Under the pieces are notes generated by a model that was not told the origin of the DNA, made no database searches, and saw only the letters and a list, made by a program, of their open reading frames with translations. The position numbers and the translations under genes are program-made. A DNA stretch of 37,907 nt from a virus, in the IMG/VR virus record IMGVR_UViG_3300012931_000046, positions 1 through 37,907 of that record. The stretch is one strand, 5' to 3'. Shown here in pieces: positions 12,441 to 19,126 of the stretch (its first letter is position 1; each line of letters starts with the position of its first letter).

Positions 12441-12644
12441 ATGAAACCAAAAAGAACAAAACTAAACGAAATAAACCAAAAGAAACTTGAAGCAATCTTA
12501 CTTTTTAATGCTGGATTTACTACAAGAGAGATAGGTAAAAGAGTAGGAAGAAGCCACGCTTGGGTAGCCTTAATAGTCAAAAACACCACTGTAAAAGACT
12601 TATCCACAACCTTGCCTATTGACAAGGATTTAACGCAGGAGTAA
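12441..12644 (+). CDS. Helix-turn-helix regulator
   Basis: 67 residues. KKLEAILLFNAGFTTREIGK and RVGRSHAWVALIVKN form a clear helix-turn-helix of the resolvase/HTH-28 type, in which a trihelical domain reads DNA. There is no effector domain. It has its own promoter and lies next to a second promoter and structured RNA R7, so it is a candidate control gene. Basic N-terminus (MKPKRTK) fits DNA binding. Its targets are unknown. Confidence 0.75.
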   Translation: MKPKRTKLNEINQKKLEAILLFNAGFTTREIGKRVGRSHAWVALIVKNTTVKDLSTTLPIDKDLTQE

Positions 12645-12647
12645 TAT
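12619..12647 (+). promoter_or_regulatory. Promoter for structured RNA R7
   Basis: TTGACA 12619-12624, a 17-nt spacer and TAATAT 12642-12647 (overlapping TATAAA 12645-12650). The -35 context CTATTGACAAG is identical to 6038-6048. A start near 12655 would place R7 at the 5' end of the transcript. Confidence 0.6.
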
Positions 12648-12662
12648 AAATATAGAAAGGAT

Positions 12663-12802
12663 AAAGTAATCTATTTATGGGGGGTAGCGTATAGTTAAAA
12701 ACTTAATCTATATGATTTGGAAGTATAGATGCACTAATAGCATTCCAACCGCTAAATTATTGGTGTAAACCCTTTCTTCCCCCGTCACAAGTAGATTACT
12801 TT
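12663..12802 (+). ncRNA. Structured RNA R7 with its own promoter (about 140-150 nt)
   Basis: A closing helix pairs 12663-12676 with 12789-12802 (14 bp, one G-U). Inside are a G6/C5 helix (12679-12684 with 12779-12783), TAGCG 12685-12689 with CGCTA 12750-12754, and a hairpin with TTGGAA 12717-12722/TTCCAA 12743-12748 and ATGC/GCAT. No ORF lies inside. The family is not recognised. Confidence 0.65.
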
Positions 12803-12854
12803 TAAAGGTCAGTTGCCAAAAGGCGTAAAACAATTAAAATATTAAAATAAAATT

Positions 12855-12977
12855 ATGTGGACAAAATGTGAAATATGCGATGACGAGTTTGACGATTGTG
12901 GCACAAGAAGTGATATTTGTGAAACTTGTCAAAATGACGAAGACGAAAAACAAAATAAAATAGAAAGATTAAAATAA
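12855..12977 (+). CDS. Acidic zinc-ribbon miniprotein
   Basis: 40 residues starting MWTKCEICDDEFDDCGTRSD with CxxC at 5/8 and 22/25. The end is acidic (QNDEDEKQNK). One base separates it from the next peptide. Metal binding is inferred. Confidence 0.55.
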   Translation: MWTKCEICDDEFDDCGTRSDICETCQNDEDEKQNKIERLK

Positions 12978-12978
12978 T

Positions 12979-13119
12979 ATGGACAAAAAAATAATCAGAG
13001 ATTTAAACTTTAAAGCAAAGTATGGGATATTCCCAGATACACTAAAACTAACTATTGCTTGGATATTCGTTGTTGCTCTTGTATTTGCAATAACAGCAAT
13101 GTGGTATTACGCAATTTAA
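12979..13119 (+). CDS. 46-residue membrane peptide
   Basis: A basic N-terminus (MDKKIIRDLNFKAKYG) is followed by one hydrophobic span, LTIAWIFVVALVFAITAMWY. It is probably an inner-membrane protein with the N-terminus inside. Function unknown. Confidence 0.5.
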   Translation: MDKKIIRDLNFKAKYGIFPDTLKLTIAWIFVVALVFAITAMWYYAI

Positions 13120-13122
13120 AAA

Positions 13123-13180
13123 ATAACATCAATCGCATACTCTTAATCAGTTTTATCGATGTTATCTCTGATTGAGAGTA
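13123..13180 (+). ncRNA. Interleaved-helix leader R8
   Basis: Helix A pairs ATAACATC 13123-13130 with GATGTTAT 13158-13165. Helix B pairs 13138-13150 with 13168-13180 (13 bp, one G-U). The order A5-B5-A3-B3 with only 2 nt between A3 and B3 makes them a strained pseudoknot or, more likely, alternatives. The start codon of the HTH-like gene follows at 13195. Confidence 0.6.
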
Positions 13181-13194
13181 GCCGATTAAAAACT

Positions 13195-13395
13195 ATGTTT
13201 AAAGATTATATAGGCAATGTGCTTATAAAAATAGATAAGCAAAATGTATTACACTTATGGGAAGACGGACAAGGTTGCACAGCACAGGAAATAGCAGACG
13301 AATTAAATATGAGTGTTAAGTGGGTAGAAAGTGTGATAAGCGATTATGAGGCAAAACAATTAAGAAACTATGGCGATTTTGCCGAAATAAAATGA
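13195..13395 (+). CDS. Small HTH-like protein
   Basis: 66 residues from ATG 13195, preferred because it follows AAAAACT; ATG 13159 is in frame but lies inside leader R8. GQGCTAQEIADELNMSVKWV and ESVISDY form a helix-turn-helix, with recognition helix near VKWVESVI. It probably binds DNA and may regulate nearby phage genes. It overlaps the next gene by 4 nt. Confidence 0.65.
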   Translation: MFKDYIGNVLIKIDKQNVLHLWEDGQGCTAQEIADELNMSVKWVESVISDYEAKQLRNYGDFAEIK

Positions 13396-13550
13396 GCTTT
13401 AAAAGTTTTAAAAGATTTATAGAAAATCAACATAATAAAGAAATATCTAAAACTGATTTTAAAAAGGGAGAAGATATTTTTGGATTAGTAAAAAATAATA
13501 AAATTAAAAAACAAACTTATGTCAATAAAAGCACCAAAACAACAAATTAG
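13392..13550 (+). CDS. Basic 52-residue protein overlapping the next gene
   Basis: Starts MSFKSFKRFIENQHNKEISK, rich in Lys, Phe and Asn. Its start overlaps the previous stop (ATGA), and its last 32 nt overlap the next gene in another frame. It could be real or a coupled by-product. No family recognised. Confidence 0.45.
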   Translation: MSFKSFKRFIENQHNKEISKTDFKKGEDIFGLVKNNKIKKQTYVNKSTKTTN

Positions 13551-14139
13551 AGAACAAGTAGCATCTGGAAGCTATCCTGCAAGATGTTATCAGATGATTC
13601 ATATTGGAACTATACCAAGCACTTATGAGGGTTTAACAAGAATGAGAAATGTGATAAGAATTACTTTTGAATTACCAACAGAAACAAAAGTTTTTAATGA
13701 AAAGGTAGGAGAACAGCCATTGGTAATTTCGGCTGAATATACTTTGTCTTTAGGAGATAAATCAAAGTTAAAACCAGTCCTTGAAGGTTGGAGAGGAAAG
13801 AAATTTACAGATTCTGAAATAGAAGATTTTGATATTACAAAACTTGTGGGAGTTCCTGCTATGATTAGCATAATTCACAATGAAAAAGGATACGCTGAAA
13901 TTTCAAGTATATCCAAGTTGCCAAAAGGAATGGAATGTCCAAAACAAGTAAATGAAAATCAAGTTTTAGAATATGATAATTGGAATGAAGAGTTATTTTC
14001 TAAACTTCCTATATTCTTAAGAGATAAAATTGTTCAATCAGAAGAATATAAAAAGTTAAAAGGTATTTTAAATGATGAAATTCCAGTTTTAAATGATGAT
14101 AATTCGGAAGAGATTTCAATAGAAAACATACCTTTCTGA
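13519..14139 (+). CDS. Putative ssDNA-binding protein
   Basis: A 206-residue protein. The segments GSYPARCYQMIHIGTIPSTY, RNVIRITFELPTE, ISAEYTLSLGDKSKLKPVLE and WRGKKFTDSEIEDFDI match a conserved phage family usually proposed to be a single-stranded DNA-binding OB-fold protein. The Asp/Glu-rich tail ending ISIENIPF resembles the acidic C-terminal tip with a final Phe seen in SSB proteins, which recruits partners. It would serve replication and recombination. Confidence 0.65.
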   Translation: MSIKAPKQQIREQVASGSYPARCYQMIHIGTIPSTYEGLTRMRNVIRITFELPTETKVFNEKVGEQPLVISAEYTLSLGDKSKLKPVLEGWRGKKFTDSEIEDFDITKLVGVPAMISIIHNEKGYAEISSISKLPKGMECPKQVNENQVLEYDNWNEELFSKLPIFLRDKIVQSEEYKKLKGILNDEIPVLNDDNSEEISIENIPF

Positions 14140-14140
14140 T

Positions 14141-14299
14141 ATGATAAAAATACCTAAACCTTATAAATATCCAGTAAATGAAAAAGAGATAGAAAAAGCG
14201 ATAGAATTAGATTATCTTTTAGAAGAAATTAAATCAAACGAATTTTATGAGCAACAACGAGGAAAACTTAATCTTAAAAGTTCCGTCAACAATAAGTAA
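14141..14299 (+). CDS. Small hypothetical protein
   Basis: 52 residues starting MIKIPKPYKYPVNEKEIEKA, helical and charged. It starts one base after the ssDNA-binding-like gene and overlaps the next gene by 53 nt in a different frame. No function recognised. Confidence 0.45.
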   Translation: MIKIPKPYKYPVNEKEIEKAIELDYLLEEIKSNEFYEQQRGKLNLKSSVNNK

Positions 14300-14624
14300 G
14301 ATAACTACAATGTCTGATAATGGATTGAGATTGCAAGTTGATACACAAGAGATAAACGCAGACGACGCAGGAAAGGTTATGATGTTAAAGAATAAGATTG
14401 GCTATTTCTTATTTGCCGAACAAGCTCCGAAAATAGAGGATATTGATTTACCAAAGATTGATTTAGATGATAATAAAAAAACACCAAGTGAAGAGTTAAG
14501 AGCAAGAATGTTTGTATATTTTACAAGTGAAAAAGGATTGGGCGGTAAAAAAGAAGATTTCAACAATTGGTATAAGAAACAAATATCAAAAATAGGTCAA
14601 ACGTATTTAGATAGAATCAATTAG
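14247..14624 (+). CDS. Hypothetical protein, replication or recombination region
   Basis: A 125-residue protein, with ILKVPSTISKITTMSDNGLR and VDTQEINADDAGKVMMLKNK near the N-terminus and an acidic linker before ARMFVYFTSEKGLGGKKEDF. Similar proteins are found next to phage ssDNA-binding genes, but I cannot name a domain. There is no membrane span. The neighbour upstream suggests a DNA-metabolism role. Confidence 0.65.
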   Translation: MSNNEENLILKVPSTISKITTMSDNGLRLQVDTQEINADDAGKVMMLKNKIGYFLFAEQAPKIEDIDLPKIDLDDNKKTPSEELRARMFVYFTSEKGLGGKKEDFNNWYKKQISKIGQTYLDRIN

Positions 14625-14645
14625 AAACTTATAATAATTACTAAT

Positions 14646-14996
14646 ATGCCAAAAGAACAAAACAAAGAGTGTTATTTCTGCGAAAGGAATAAAAGGCAAG
14701 AGCTTATAGATGATGGCTATACTGTTTGTCCTAATTGTAAAATCCATCTATGCGACTCCCCAAAGCAAGAAGAGAAGTGGGATATGGAGAAAGAATTGTC
14801 TAAAATAGAACCATTTAGCTGTAGATATTGTGGCGGAGGTAATGAATATAGAGTTAGAAAATTTATCCACCTCTCCAACCAGAAAATAATTGAACAGGCG
14901 ATAAGCGATATTAGAAAAAGTAAAGATAATCGGGGTGAAATGTTAGACTATGCGAAAGATGAAGACGTAGATATTCTTAATTCTCTCTTAAAATAA
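14646..14996 (+). CDS. Double zinc-ribbon protein
   Basis: A 116-residue protein with several Cys pairs: CYFC, CPNC, and CRYCGGGNE. The spacing suggests two zinc-binding sites, as in small nucleic acid-binding or adaptor proteins. The C-terminal half is helical and charged. It is followed 1 nt later by the next gene. Confidence 0.65.
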   Translation: MPKEQNKECYFCERNKRQELIDDGYTVCPNCKIHLCDSPKQEEKWDMEKELSKIEPFSCRYCGGGNEYRVRKFIHLSNQKIIEQAISDIRKSKDNRGEMLDYAKDEDVDILNSLLK

Positions 14997-14997
14997 T

Positions 14998-15432
14998 ATG
15001 ACATCTCAACAAACAAAAGTTATAGAAGGAGTAGCAAGTCCAAGTAAACTAATAATAGATTTTGATAAATTACCTCATTATTATGAGAAATTAGCAGGTG
15101 GACACGCCTTAAGAGCTTATGTAGCAAGAAAAGAAGTATTAGACTTCCTCCTCCAAAAAATCCAAGAAGCAGTATCCGAAGCCCAAAAACAATGGTGTCT
15201 TAAAAAGCCTAACATAGAAGTTTCAACAGTATATGGTTTTGAAGCAGGAGTTGAGGAAGGGAGAAGACAGAGAGAGGAGGAGATTAGAGAGTGGGCAAAA
15301 GACAACATAAAAGCTGGTGAAGAAAATCGTGATTATCAGTTAAATAATACTAAAAATAAAACTAACGCTGAGTATTATAAAGGAATAATTATGATTACAA
15401 AAGCTTTAATAGAATTTATAAATAAAAAATAA
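14998..15432 (+). CDS. Hypothetical coiled-coil-like protein
   Basis: A 144-residue protein with a hydrophilic N-terminus and long charged helices (LQKIQEAVSEAQKQWC, EEGRRQREEEIREWAKDNIK). No motif is recognised. Directly coupled to genes on both sides by spacings of 1 nt. Confidence 0.6.
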   Translation: MTSQQTKVIEGVASPSKLIIDFDKLPHYYEKLAGGHALRAYVARKEVLDFLLQKIQEAVSEAQKQWCLKKPNIEVSTVYGFEAGVEEGRRQREEEIREWAKDNIKAGEENRDYQLNNTKNKTNAEYYKGIIMITKALIEFINKK

Positions 15433-15433
15433 A

Positions 15434-15625
15434 ATGGAAGATAAAATTCTTGAAGCAATAAAAGGATATAACCGAGAAAAAGAAATACTCACTAAATCTT
15501 TACTATTTGCAGAACATTATCATTATTATACAGGTGTAATATCTACAAGATTAAGAGAAATAGACAAAGAAATGCAAAAAATATTAGAACTTTCTCCCAA
15601 GCCCAATAAGCTGGTAGGGAAATAA
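15434..15625 (+). CDS. Small helical protein
   Basis: 63 residues starting MEDKILEAIKGYNREKEILT with an aromatic, His-rich middle (LFAEHYHYYTGVIS) and a second helix. It is 1 nt after the previous stop. No family recognised. Confidence 0.55.
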   Translation: MEDKILEAIKGYNREKEILTKSLLFAEHYHYYTGVISTRLREIDKEMQKILELSPKPNKLVGK

Positions 15626-15629
15626 AAAT

Positions 15630-15854
15630 ATGAGAAAAGAATATTTTTGCGAAAAATGCGGAGAAAGAGTTAATGGAAAAGAAAAAACAAAATGGTGTCA
15701 ATTTAGTAAGGCAGCATTAAGGGTTGGATTCATTCAAAAAGAATGTATGAGAATTGTTGGAGAATCAAGAGATAAAAAATTCTGGTGGATTACTTGGACT
15801 GGTGTAAAATCTAAATACTGTTTTACAAAAGATTATATCAAAGAAATTAAATAA
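15630..15854 (+). CDS. Cys-rich small protein
   Basis: 74 residues starting MRKEYFCEKCGERVNGKEKT with CxxC at 7/10 and further Cys at about 23, 39 and 64. The end is Trp-rich (FWWITWTGVKSKYCF). It is possibly a zinc-binding protein; no closer match. Confidence 0.55.
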   Translation: MRKEYFCEKCGERVNGKEKTKWCQFSKAALRVGFIQKECMRIVGESRDKKFWWITWTGVKSKYCFTKDYIKEIK

Positions 15855-15907
15855 TTTAACCCTTATGGGAATATAATATTAAATAAATTAAATAAGAAAA
15901 AAAATAT

Positions 15908-16156
15908 ATGCCAACATTAAAAAAAATAAAGCAAGAGCCGATATACATAAGTTATTCAATAGTTAAAGAATTGTTTGAAAGATGTCCTTTTTGTGGGAAT
16001 AAGCCAAATGTCTTTCAAGTTCCTGAAACGAGGTATGGGAAAGAAAATCCCTACGGGTGGGTGGTTGAGTGCAAACAAATGGGTTGTATATTCCAAAGGA
16101 GTTCGGCAAATCAATCTTTTAAAAATTTAATGACTGACTGGAACACAAGATTTTAG
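15908..16156 (+). CDS. Lar-like restriction-alleviation family protein
   Basis: 82 residues. RCPFCGNKPNVF, then GWVVECKQMGCIF and the end MTDWNTRF follow the pattern of the Lar family: a CPFCG knuckle, a second Cys set and a terminal WN-R block. Rac-prophage Lar moderates host type I restriction. Fits functionally with the phage methyltransferase, but the assignment rests on a short motif pattern; a generic zinc ribbon is the alternative. Confidence 0.65.
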   Translation: MPTLKKIKQEPIYISYSIVKELFERCPFCGNKPNVFQVPETRYGKENPYGWVVECKQMGCIFQRSSANQSFKNLMTDWNTRF

Positions 16157-16197
16157 CCCTCTCTAAATATAAAATTTAAGGAAGTATATAAGGAATT

Positions 16198-16371
16198 ATG
16201 AAGTATCCAGATATAAATTGTAAAAATTGTAATCATAATAAATCGGGTTTTTGTGAAGTGCATAAAGAGAAAATTGAAGCTGAAGAAACAAAAACAGATT
16301 GTGGTGAATTTGATACAGACATTCTTTTCACAACAAAAGCCGTAGGTAAGGGATATTTTCCTATAGATTAA
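16198..16371 (+). CDS. Cys-containing small protein
   Basis: 57 residues starting MKYPDINCKNCNHNKSGFCE with Cys at 8, 11, 19 and 35, a plausible zinc site. GGAATTATG precedes it. Function unknown. Confidence 0.55.
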   Translation: MKYPDINCKNCNHNKSGFCEVHKEKIEAEETKTDCGEFDTDILFTTKAVGKGYFPID

Positions 16372-16412
16372 TTAAATTATCTAAATAAATAATTAGTATT
16401 TAACCCTATAAT

Positions 16413-16751
16413 ATGAGCAACACAATAAAAAAGTTTAGAGAGAAGTTTGTCGGAAATCCACCAGATTATCACGATGAAATGCACCAAAATCATAAATGTG
16501 AATATGTTGAGAAGATGTTAAACATAAAAGACATTGAGCAATTCCTCCAACAATCAGAACAAGAGATAATACAAGACTATCAAACTAACTTTGAGCAACA
16601 ACATATAGCTTCGGCGGTAGCAGTATTGAGGAATGAGATTTGTGAGAAGGTGGAAAGTATAGATATTTCATATGATAGTTGCACAGGATGTATAGCTGGA
16701 ACAGTAAAGTATAAAGAAAAAGTTTTAAAAATCATAAAAAATCAAGAATAA
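16413..16751 (+). CDS. Hypothetical protein
   Basis: 112 residues starting MSNTIKKFREKFVGNPPDYH, with a Gln-rich helical middle (IEQFLQQSEQEIIQDYQTNF) and a Cys pair near the end (DSCTGCIAG). No family recognised. The next peptide starts 1 nt after its stop. Confidence 0.6.
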   Translation: MSNTIKKFREKFVGNPPDYHDEMHQNHKCEYVEKMLNIKDIEQFLQQSEQEIIQDYQTNFEQQHIASAVAVLRNEICEKVESIDISYDSCTGCIAGTVKYKEKVLKIIKNQE

Positions 16752-16752
16752 T

Positions 16753-16857
16753 ATGAAATATTGGATTAAAGTATTTATATTTTATATAGTCGCATTAAGT
16801 TTTGTAGTTTTAGCGACATCTTTATCAGAGTATATTAGAAATTATTTATTTTATTAA
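16753..16857 (+). CDS. 34-residue membrane peptide
   Basis: Starts MKYWIKVFIFYIVALSFVVL and continues ATSLSEY; a single hydrophobic span. Closely follows the previous gene. Function unknown. Confidence 0.5.
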   Translation: MKYWIKVFIFYIVALSFVVLATSLSEYIRNYLFY

Positions 16858-16860
16858 AAG

Positions 16861-16963
16861 GTAGTCGGTTACTTTGAGGAGGTGGATTGGAGTATTCCAG
16901 TCGGCGTATGTTCACTACGCAAAAAGATTGAAACCTTACCTCCTCTTCAAAATAGCCGATTAC
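16861..16963 (+). ncRNA. Structured RNA candidate R9
   Basis: The ends 16861-16883 and 16938-16963 form a long interrupted helix (GTAGTCGG with CCGATTAC, TTTGA with TCAAAA, GAGGAGGT with ACCTCCTC). Inside are hairpins TGGA/TCCA near 16888-16899 and GCGTA/TACGC at 16904-16920. It contains a GGAGG core that could mimic or hide a ribosome site. The next gene starts at 16986. Confidence 0.6.
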
Positions 16964-16985
16964 TTAAGCAAACTAAATAAACATT

Positions 16986-17147
16986 ATGATAAACATTATA
17001 CATCACGAGGAGTTAGAAAATCATAAAATAGTTAGGGATTATTATTCAATCTCAGATGATAAACAAATTTATGGTTTTAAATTTAGCAAAGAAGAACTCA
17101 TTGAGTTGAGAGAGAAGTTGAATGAGCTTGACAAGAAGTTTTGTTAA
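16986..17147 (+). CDS. Small hypothetical protein
   Basis: 53 residues starting MINIIHHEELENHKIVRDYY, ending in a charged helix (EELIELREKLNELDKKFC). It stands between two folded elements. No family recognised. Confidence 0.5.
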   Translation: MINIIHHEELENHKIVRDYYSISDDKQIYGFKFSKEELIELREKLNELDKKFC

Positions 17148-17171
17148 ATGGTAAACTTAATATATATTAGT

Positions 17172-17222
17172 CTTGTGAACAACGATAGCACACTACTCAC
17201 AAGGCGGTGTGCTTTCATTGTT
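17172..17222 (+). ncRNA. Interleaved-helix leader R10
   Basis: Helix A pairs CTTGTGA 17172-17178 with TCACAAG 17197-17203. Helix B pairs 17178-17193 with 17207-17222 at 14 of 16 positions. There is no linker between A5 and B5, so the two cannot both be complete; B is stronger and would displace A. The HNH gene starts at 17230, 7 nt later. Confidence 0.6.
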
Positions 17223-17229
17223 AAAATAA

Positions 17230-17565
17230 ATGAATAAAAATGATATATTAAGAATAAGCAAAACTGGAAATAAAGTTTGGTTAAAGAATGGTAGTATATT
17301 AAATACAAATAAATTAAATAGGAATCTTTGGGTTACAAGAAAAAAGAAAATAAATTATGTTAATAAATATATATATTATACACCTATACCAAAAGAATTA
17401 AAAAAACAAATTCTTAAGAGAGATAATTATCAATGTCAAATTTGTGGACAAAAAGAACATATAGCAATTCACCATTTCGATGGTAGCAGGATGAATAATA
17501 CTTATTGGAATTTATTAACTGTTTGTCCTTGTTGTCATAGACTTATCCACGCAGGATATTTTTAA
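17230..17565 (+). CDS. HNH endonuclease
   Basis: A 111-residue protein. The C-terminal half has the full motif: LKKQILKRDNYQCQICGQKE, then HIAIHHFDG (catalytic HH), NTYWNLLTVCPCCHRLIHAG with the Asn, second CxxC and His. The basic N-terminal 50 residues could bind DNA. Phage HNH enzymes of this kind lie near terminase genes and may aid packaging, or act as homing nucleases. It has interleaved-helix leader R10. Confidence 0.85.
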   Translation: MNKNDILRISKTGNKVWLKNGSILNTNKLNRNLWVTRKKKINYVNKYIYYTPIPKELKKQILKRDNYQCQICGQKEHIAIHHFDGSRMNNTYWNLLTVCPCCHRLIHAGYF

Positions 17566-17585
17566 CGGATTTATAATAAAAGTAA

Positions 17586-17972
17586 ATGAACAAGAAAAAA
17601 ATCTTCTATTCATATACAGATTTCACTACTCTGCAAAGTATAGGGGCAGGATGGGTAGCTCAACTAAAAGGGTATTTACCTATTGGAGATTGGATAAAAA
17701 ACGGTTCTCTTTACTGGGTAGCATTAGGAGCAATAGGAATTAACTGGTTGCCATTTTGGTTGATAATAGTTTTTTTAGCAGTTAAGTTCTATGGAATGAT
17801 ATTTGTAAACTGGTGGATTGGTAGAAAGGCTATTAAGATTGGAGTCTACGAAGCTCAACAACAATATAACGCAAAGACAGAGCATTTATCACCATACAAT
17901 AGGGAATGTATTGCTCAATGGGAAGCAATAGGAGAAAAGTTAGGAGTAAAAAGTAAGTTTTCAAAACTGTAA
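17586..17972 (+). CDS. Membrane protein
   Basis: 128 residues with hydrophobic stretches near 38-52 (GSLYWVALGAIGINWL) and 55-73 (FWLIIVFLAVKFYGMIFVNW), followed by a basic and polar tail containing Tyr-Asn-Ala-Lys and a conserved-looking QWEAIGEKLG. It is 20 nt after the HNH gene. It could be a late membrane protein or lysis accessory; no family recognised. Confidence 0.65.
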   Translation: MNKKKIFYSYTDFTTLQSIGAGWVAQLKGYLPIGDWIKNGSLYWVALGAIGINWLPFWLIIVFLAVKFYGMIFVNWWIGRKAIKIGVYEAQQQYNAKTEHLSPYNRECIAQWEAIGEKLGVKSKFSKL

Positions 17973-17990
17973 AATTAAATAAAAATAAAT

Positions 17991-18380
17991 ATGAATAAAA
18001 CATTAGAAGAACTTTTAGAAGCAGACAGATTAGTAGCCAAGTTATATTCCAAAGAACCAACATTAAAAGACGGTAAATTTGGTTATGCTTGGAAAAGATT
18101 TTATGCGAAAAACATAACTCCAGTATTAACAGAAATGCAGGAGAAAACACAAGACGCATATATAGATAATGCCTTAGAAGACCCTAAAACCAAAGAACTC
18201 TTAAAAGACGGAGATAACTATAAATATTCTAAAGAAGGAATGAAAAATCTAACAGAACAGATTAGGACAATAACCAAAGAGTATCAAGCCAAAGAGATAG
18301 AAGTAGAACCATATATATCAAGTTCTGTCCCAGAGATGACAGACGAACAGAAAGATGTATTAACTGGACTTGTAATTTAA
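17991..18380 (+). CDS. Hypothetical protein before the terminase genes
   Basis: A 129-residue acidic, helical protein starting MNKTLEELLEADRLVAKLYS and containing RFYAKNITPVLTEMQEKTQD and DGDNYKYSKEGMKNLTEQIR. Position two genes before the terminase and helical content hint at a virion-assembly or regulatory role. No family recognised. Confidence 0.6.
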   Translation: MNKTLEELLEADRLVAKLYSKEPTLKDGKFGYAWKRFYAKNITPVLTEMQEKTQDAYIDNALEDPKTKELLKDGDNYKYSKEGMKNLTEQIRTITKEYQAKEIEVEPYISSSVPEMTDEQKDVLTGLVI

Positions 18381-18381
18381 T

Positions 18382-18558
18382 ATGATAATCCGCAAGTGTA
18401 AACAATGCGGAAAGAATATGGAGTTAGATAGTCATAGAGTTAGCCAGTTATATTGTAATGAGAAGTGCAAAAAGAAGTACAATAGTTGGAAGAATAAGTT
18501 TTTTATTAAAAGGTGTAGAGCAAAGAAAAAAGGTATAGAAATACCAATTCCAAGATAG
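18382..18558 (+). CDS. Zinc-ribbon-like basic protein
   Basis: 58 residues starting MIIRKCKQCGKNMELDSHRV with CxxC at 6/9 and a second pair near 25/29 (YCNEKCKKKY), then a very basic tail. This fits a small DNA-binding zinc ribbon. It ends just before the late promoter candidate. Confidence 0.6.
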   Translation: MIIRKCKQCGKNMELDSHRVSQLYCNEKCKKKYNSWKNKFFIKRCRAKKKGIEIPIPR

Positions 18559-18560
18559 TC

Positions 18561-18588
18561 TTGCTTTTCATATAGATACAGATATAAA
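18561..18588 (+). promoter_or_regulatory. Weak promoter candidate for the late operon
   Basis: TTGCTT 18561-18566, a 16-nt spacer and TATAAA 18583-18588, upstream of a hairpin and the terminase genes. The -35 match is poor, so an activator may be needed, or the region may simply be transcribed from upstream. Confidence 0.4.
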
Positions 18589-18590
18589 AT

Positions 18591-18658
18591 GAGTGTAATG
18601 AATACACTCGCCACAAAACTATTAACAGACACACAAAGTAATTTTTAGTGTGTTTTTT
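18591..18658 (+). terminator. Hairpin plus terminator-like element R11 before terminase
   Basis: A 7-bp hairpin pairs GAGTGTA 18591-18597 with TACACTC 18603-18609. ACACAC 18629-18634 then pairs with GTGTGT 18648-18653 and is followed by a T-run 18653-18658. The second resembles a weak intrinsic terminator directly before the terminase start, so it might separate early and late transcription if antiterminated. Confidence 0.5.
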
Positions 18659-18661
18659 ATT

Positions 18662-19126
18662 ATGGCAAGAAAGAGGAGCAATCCAAATAATGCTAATCAG
18701 TATCAATTAGACCCAAGACAGAAACTATGTTGGGATTATTATATAAACCCTAAGTCAGAAACATTTAGTAACGCCTTGAAAAGTGCATTAAAGGCAGGTT
18801 ATGAACCAAAAACAGCTAATCAGATTACAACAGAGAAATGGTTTATTGAACGGGTTAGGAGGATGAATTTATTAGGAAAAGCAGAAAGAAACCTTAATGA
18901 CATCTTAGATTTACCGCTTGAAGATAAAACAAATATAGTTTTAGACGCAAGTAAATTTATAGCAAAGACATTAGGAAAAGATGAAGGATATTCAGAAAGA
19001 ACAGAGATGACAGGAAAAGACGGAAAGGACTTAATACCGACTCCATTATTAAGCAACATACGAAAAGATGCCATTTCAAGCGACAACAGCATTAAACAGG
19101 ATACTATCACTAACGAAGAGGATTAG
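18662..19126 (+). CDS. terS: Terminase small subunit (probable)
   Basis: About 154 residues from ATG 18662; GTG 18650 is in frame but lies in the terminator stem. The N-terminal half (DPRQKLCWDYYINPKSETFS, NALKSALKAGYEPKTANQIT) has the TerS-type helix-turn-helix pattern for recognising phage DNA, followed by helices for oligomerisation and a polar tail. It overlaps the large subunit gene by 59 nt, the standard pairing. Assigned by context and pattern. Confidence 0.75.
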   Translation: MARKRSNPNNANQYQLDPRQKLCWDYYINPKSETFSNALKSALKAGYEPKTANQITTEKWFIERVRRMNLLGKAERNLNDILDLPLEDKTNIVLDASKFIAKTLGKDEGYSERTEMTGKDGKDLIPTPLLSNIRKDAISSDNSIKQDTITNEED

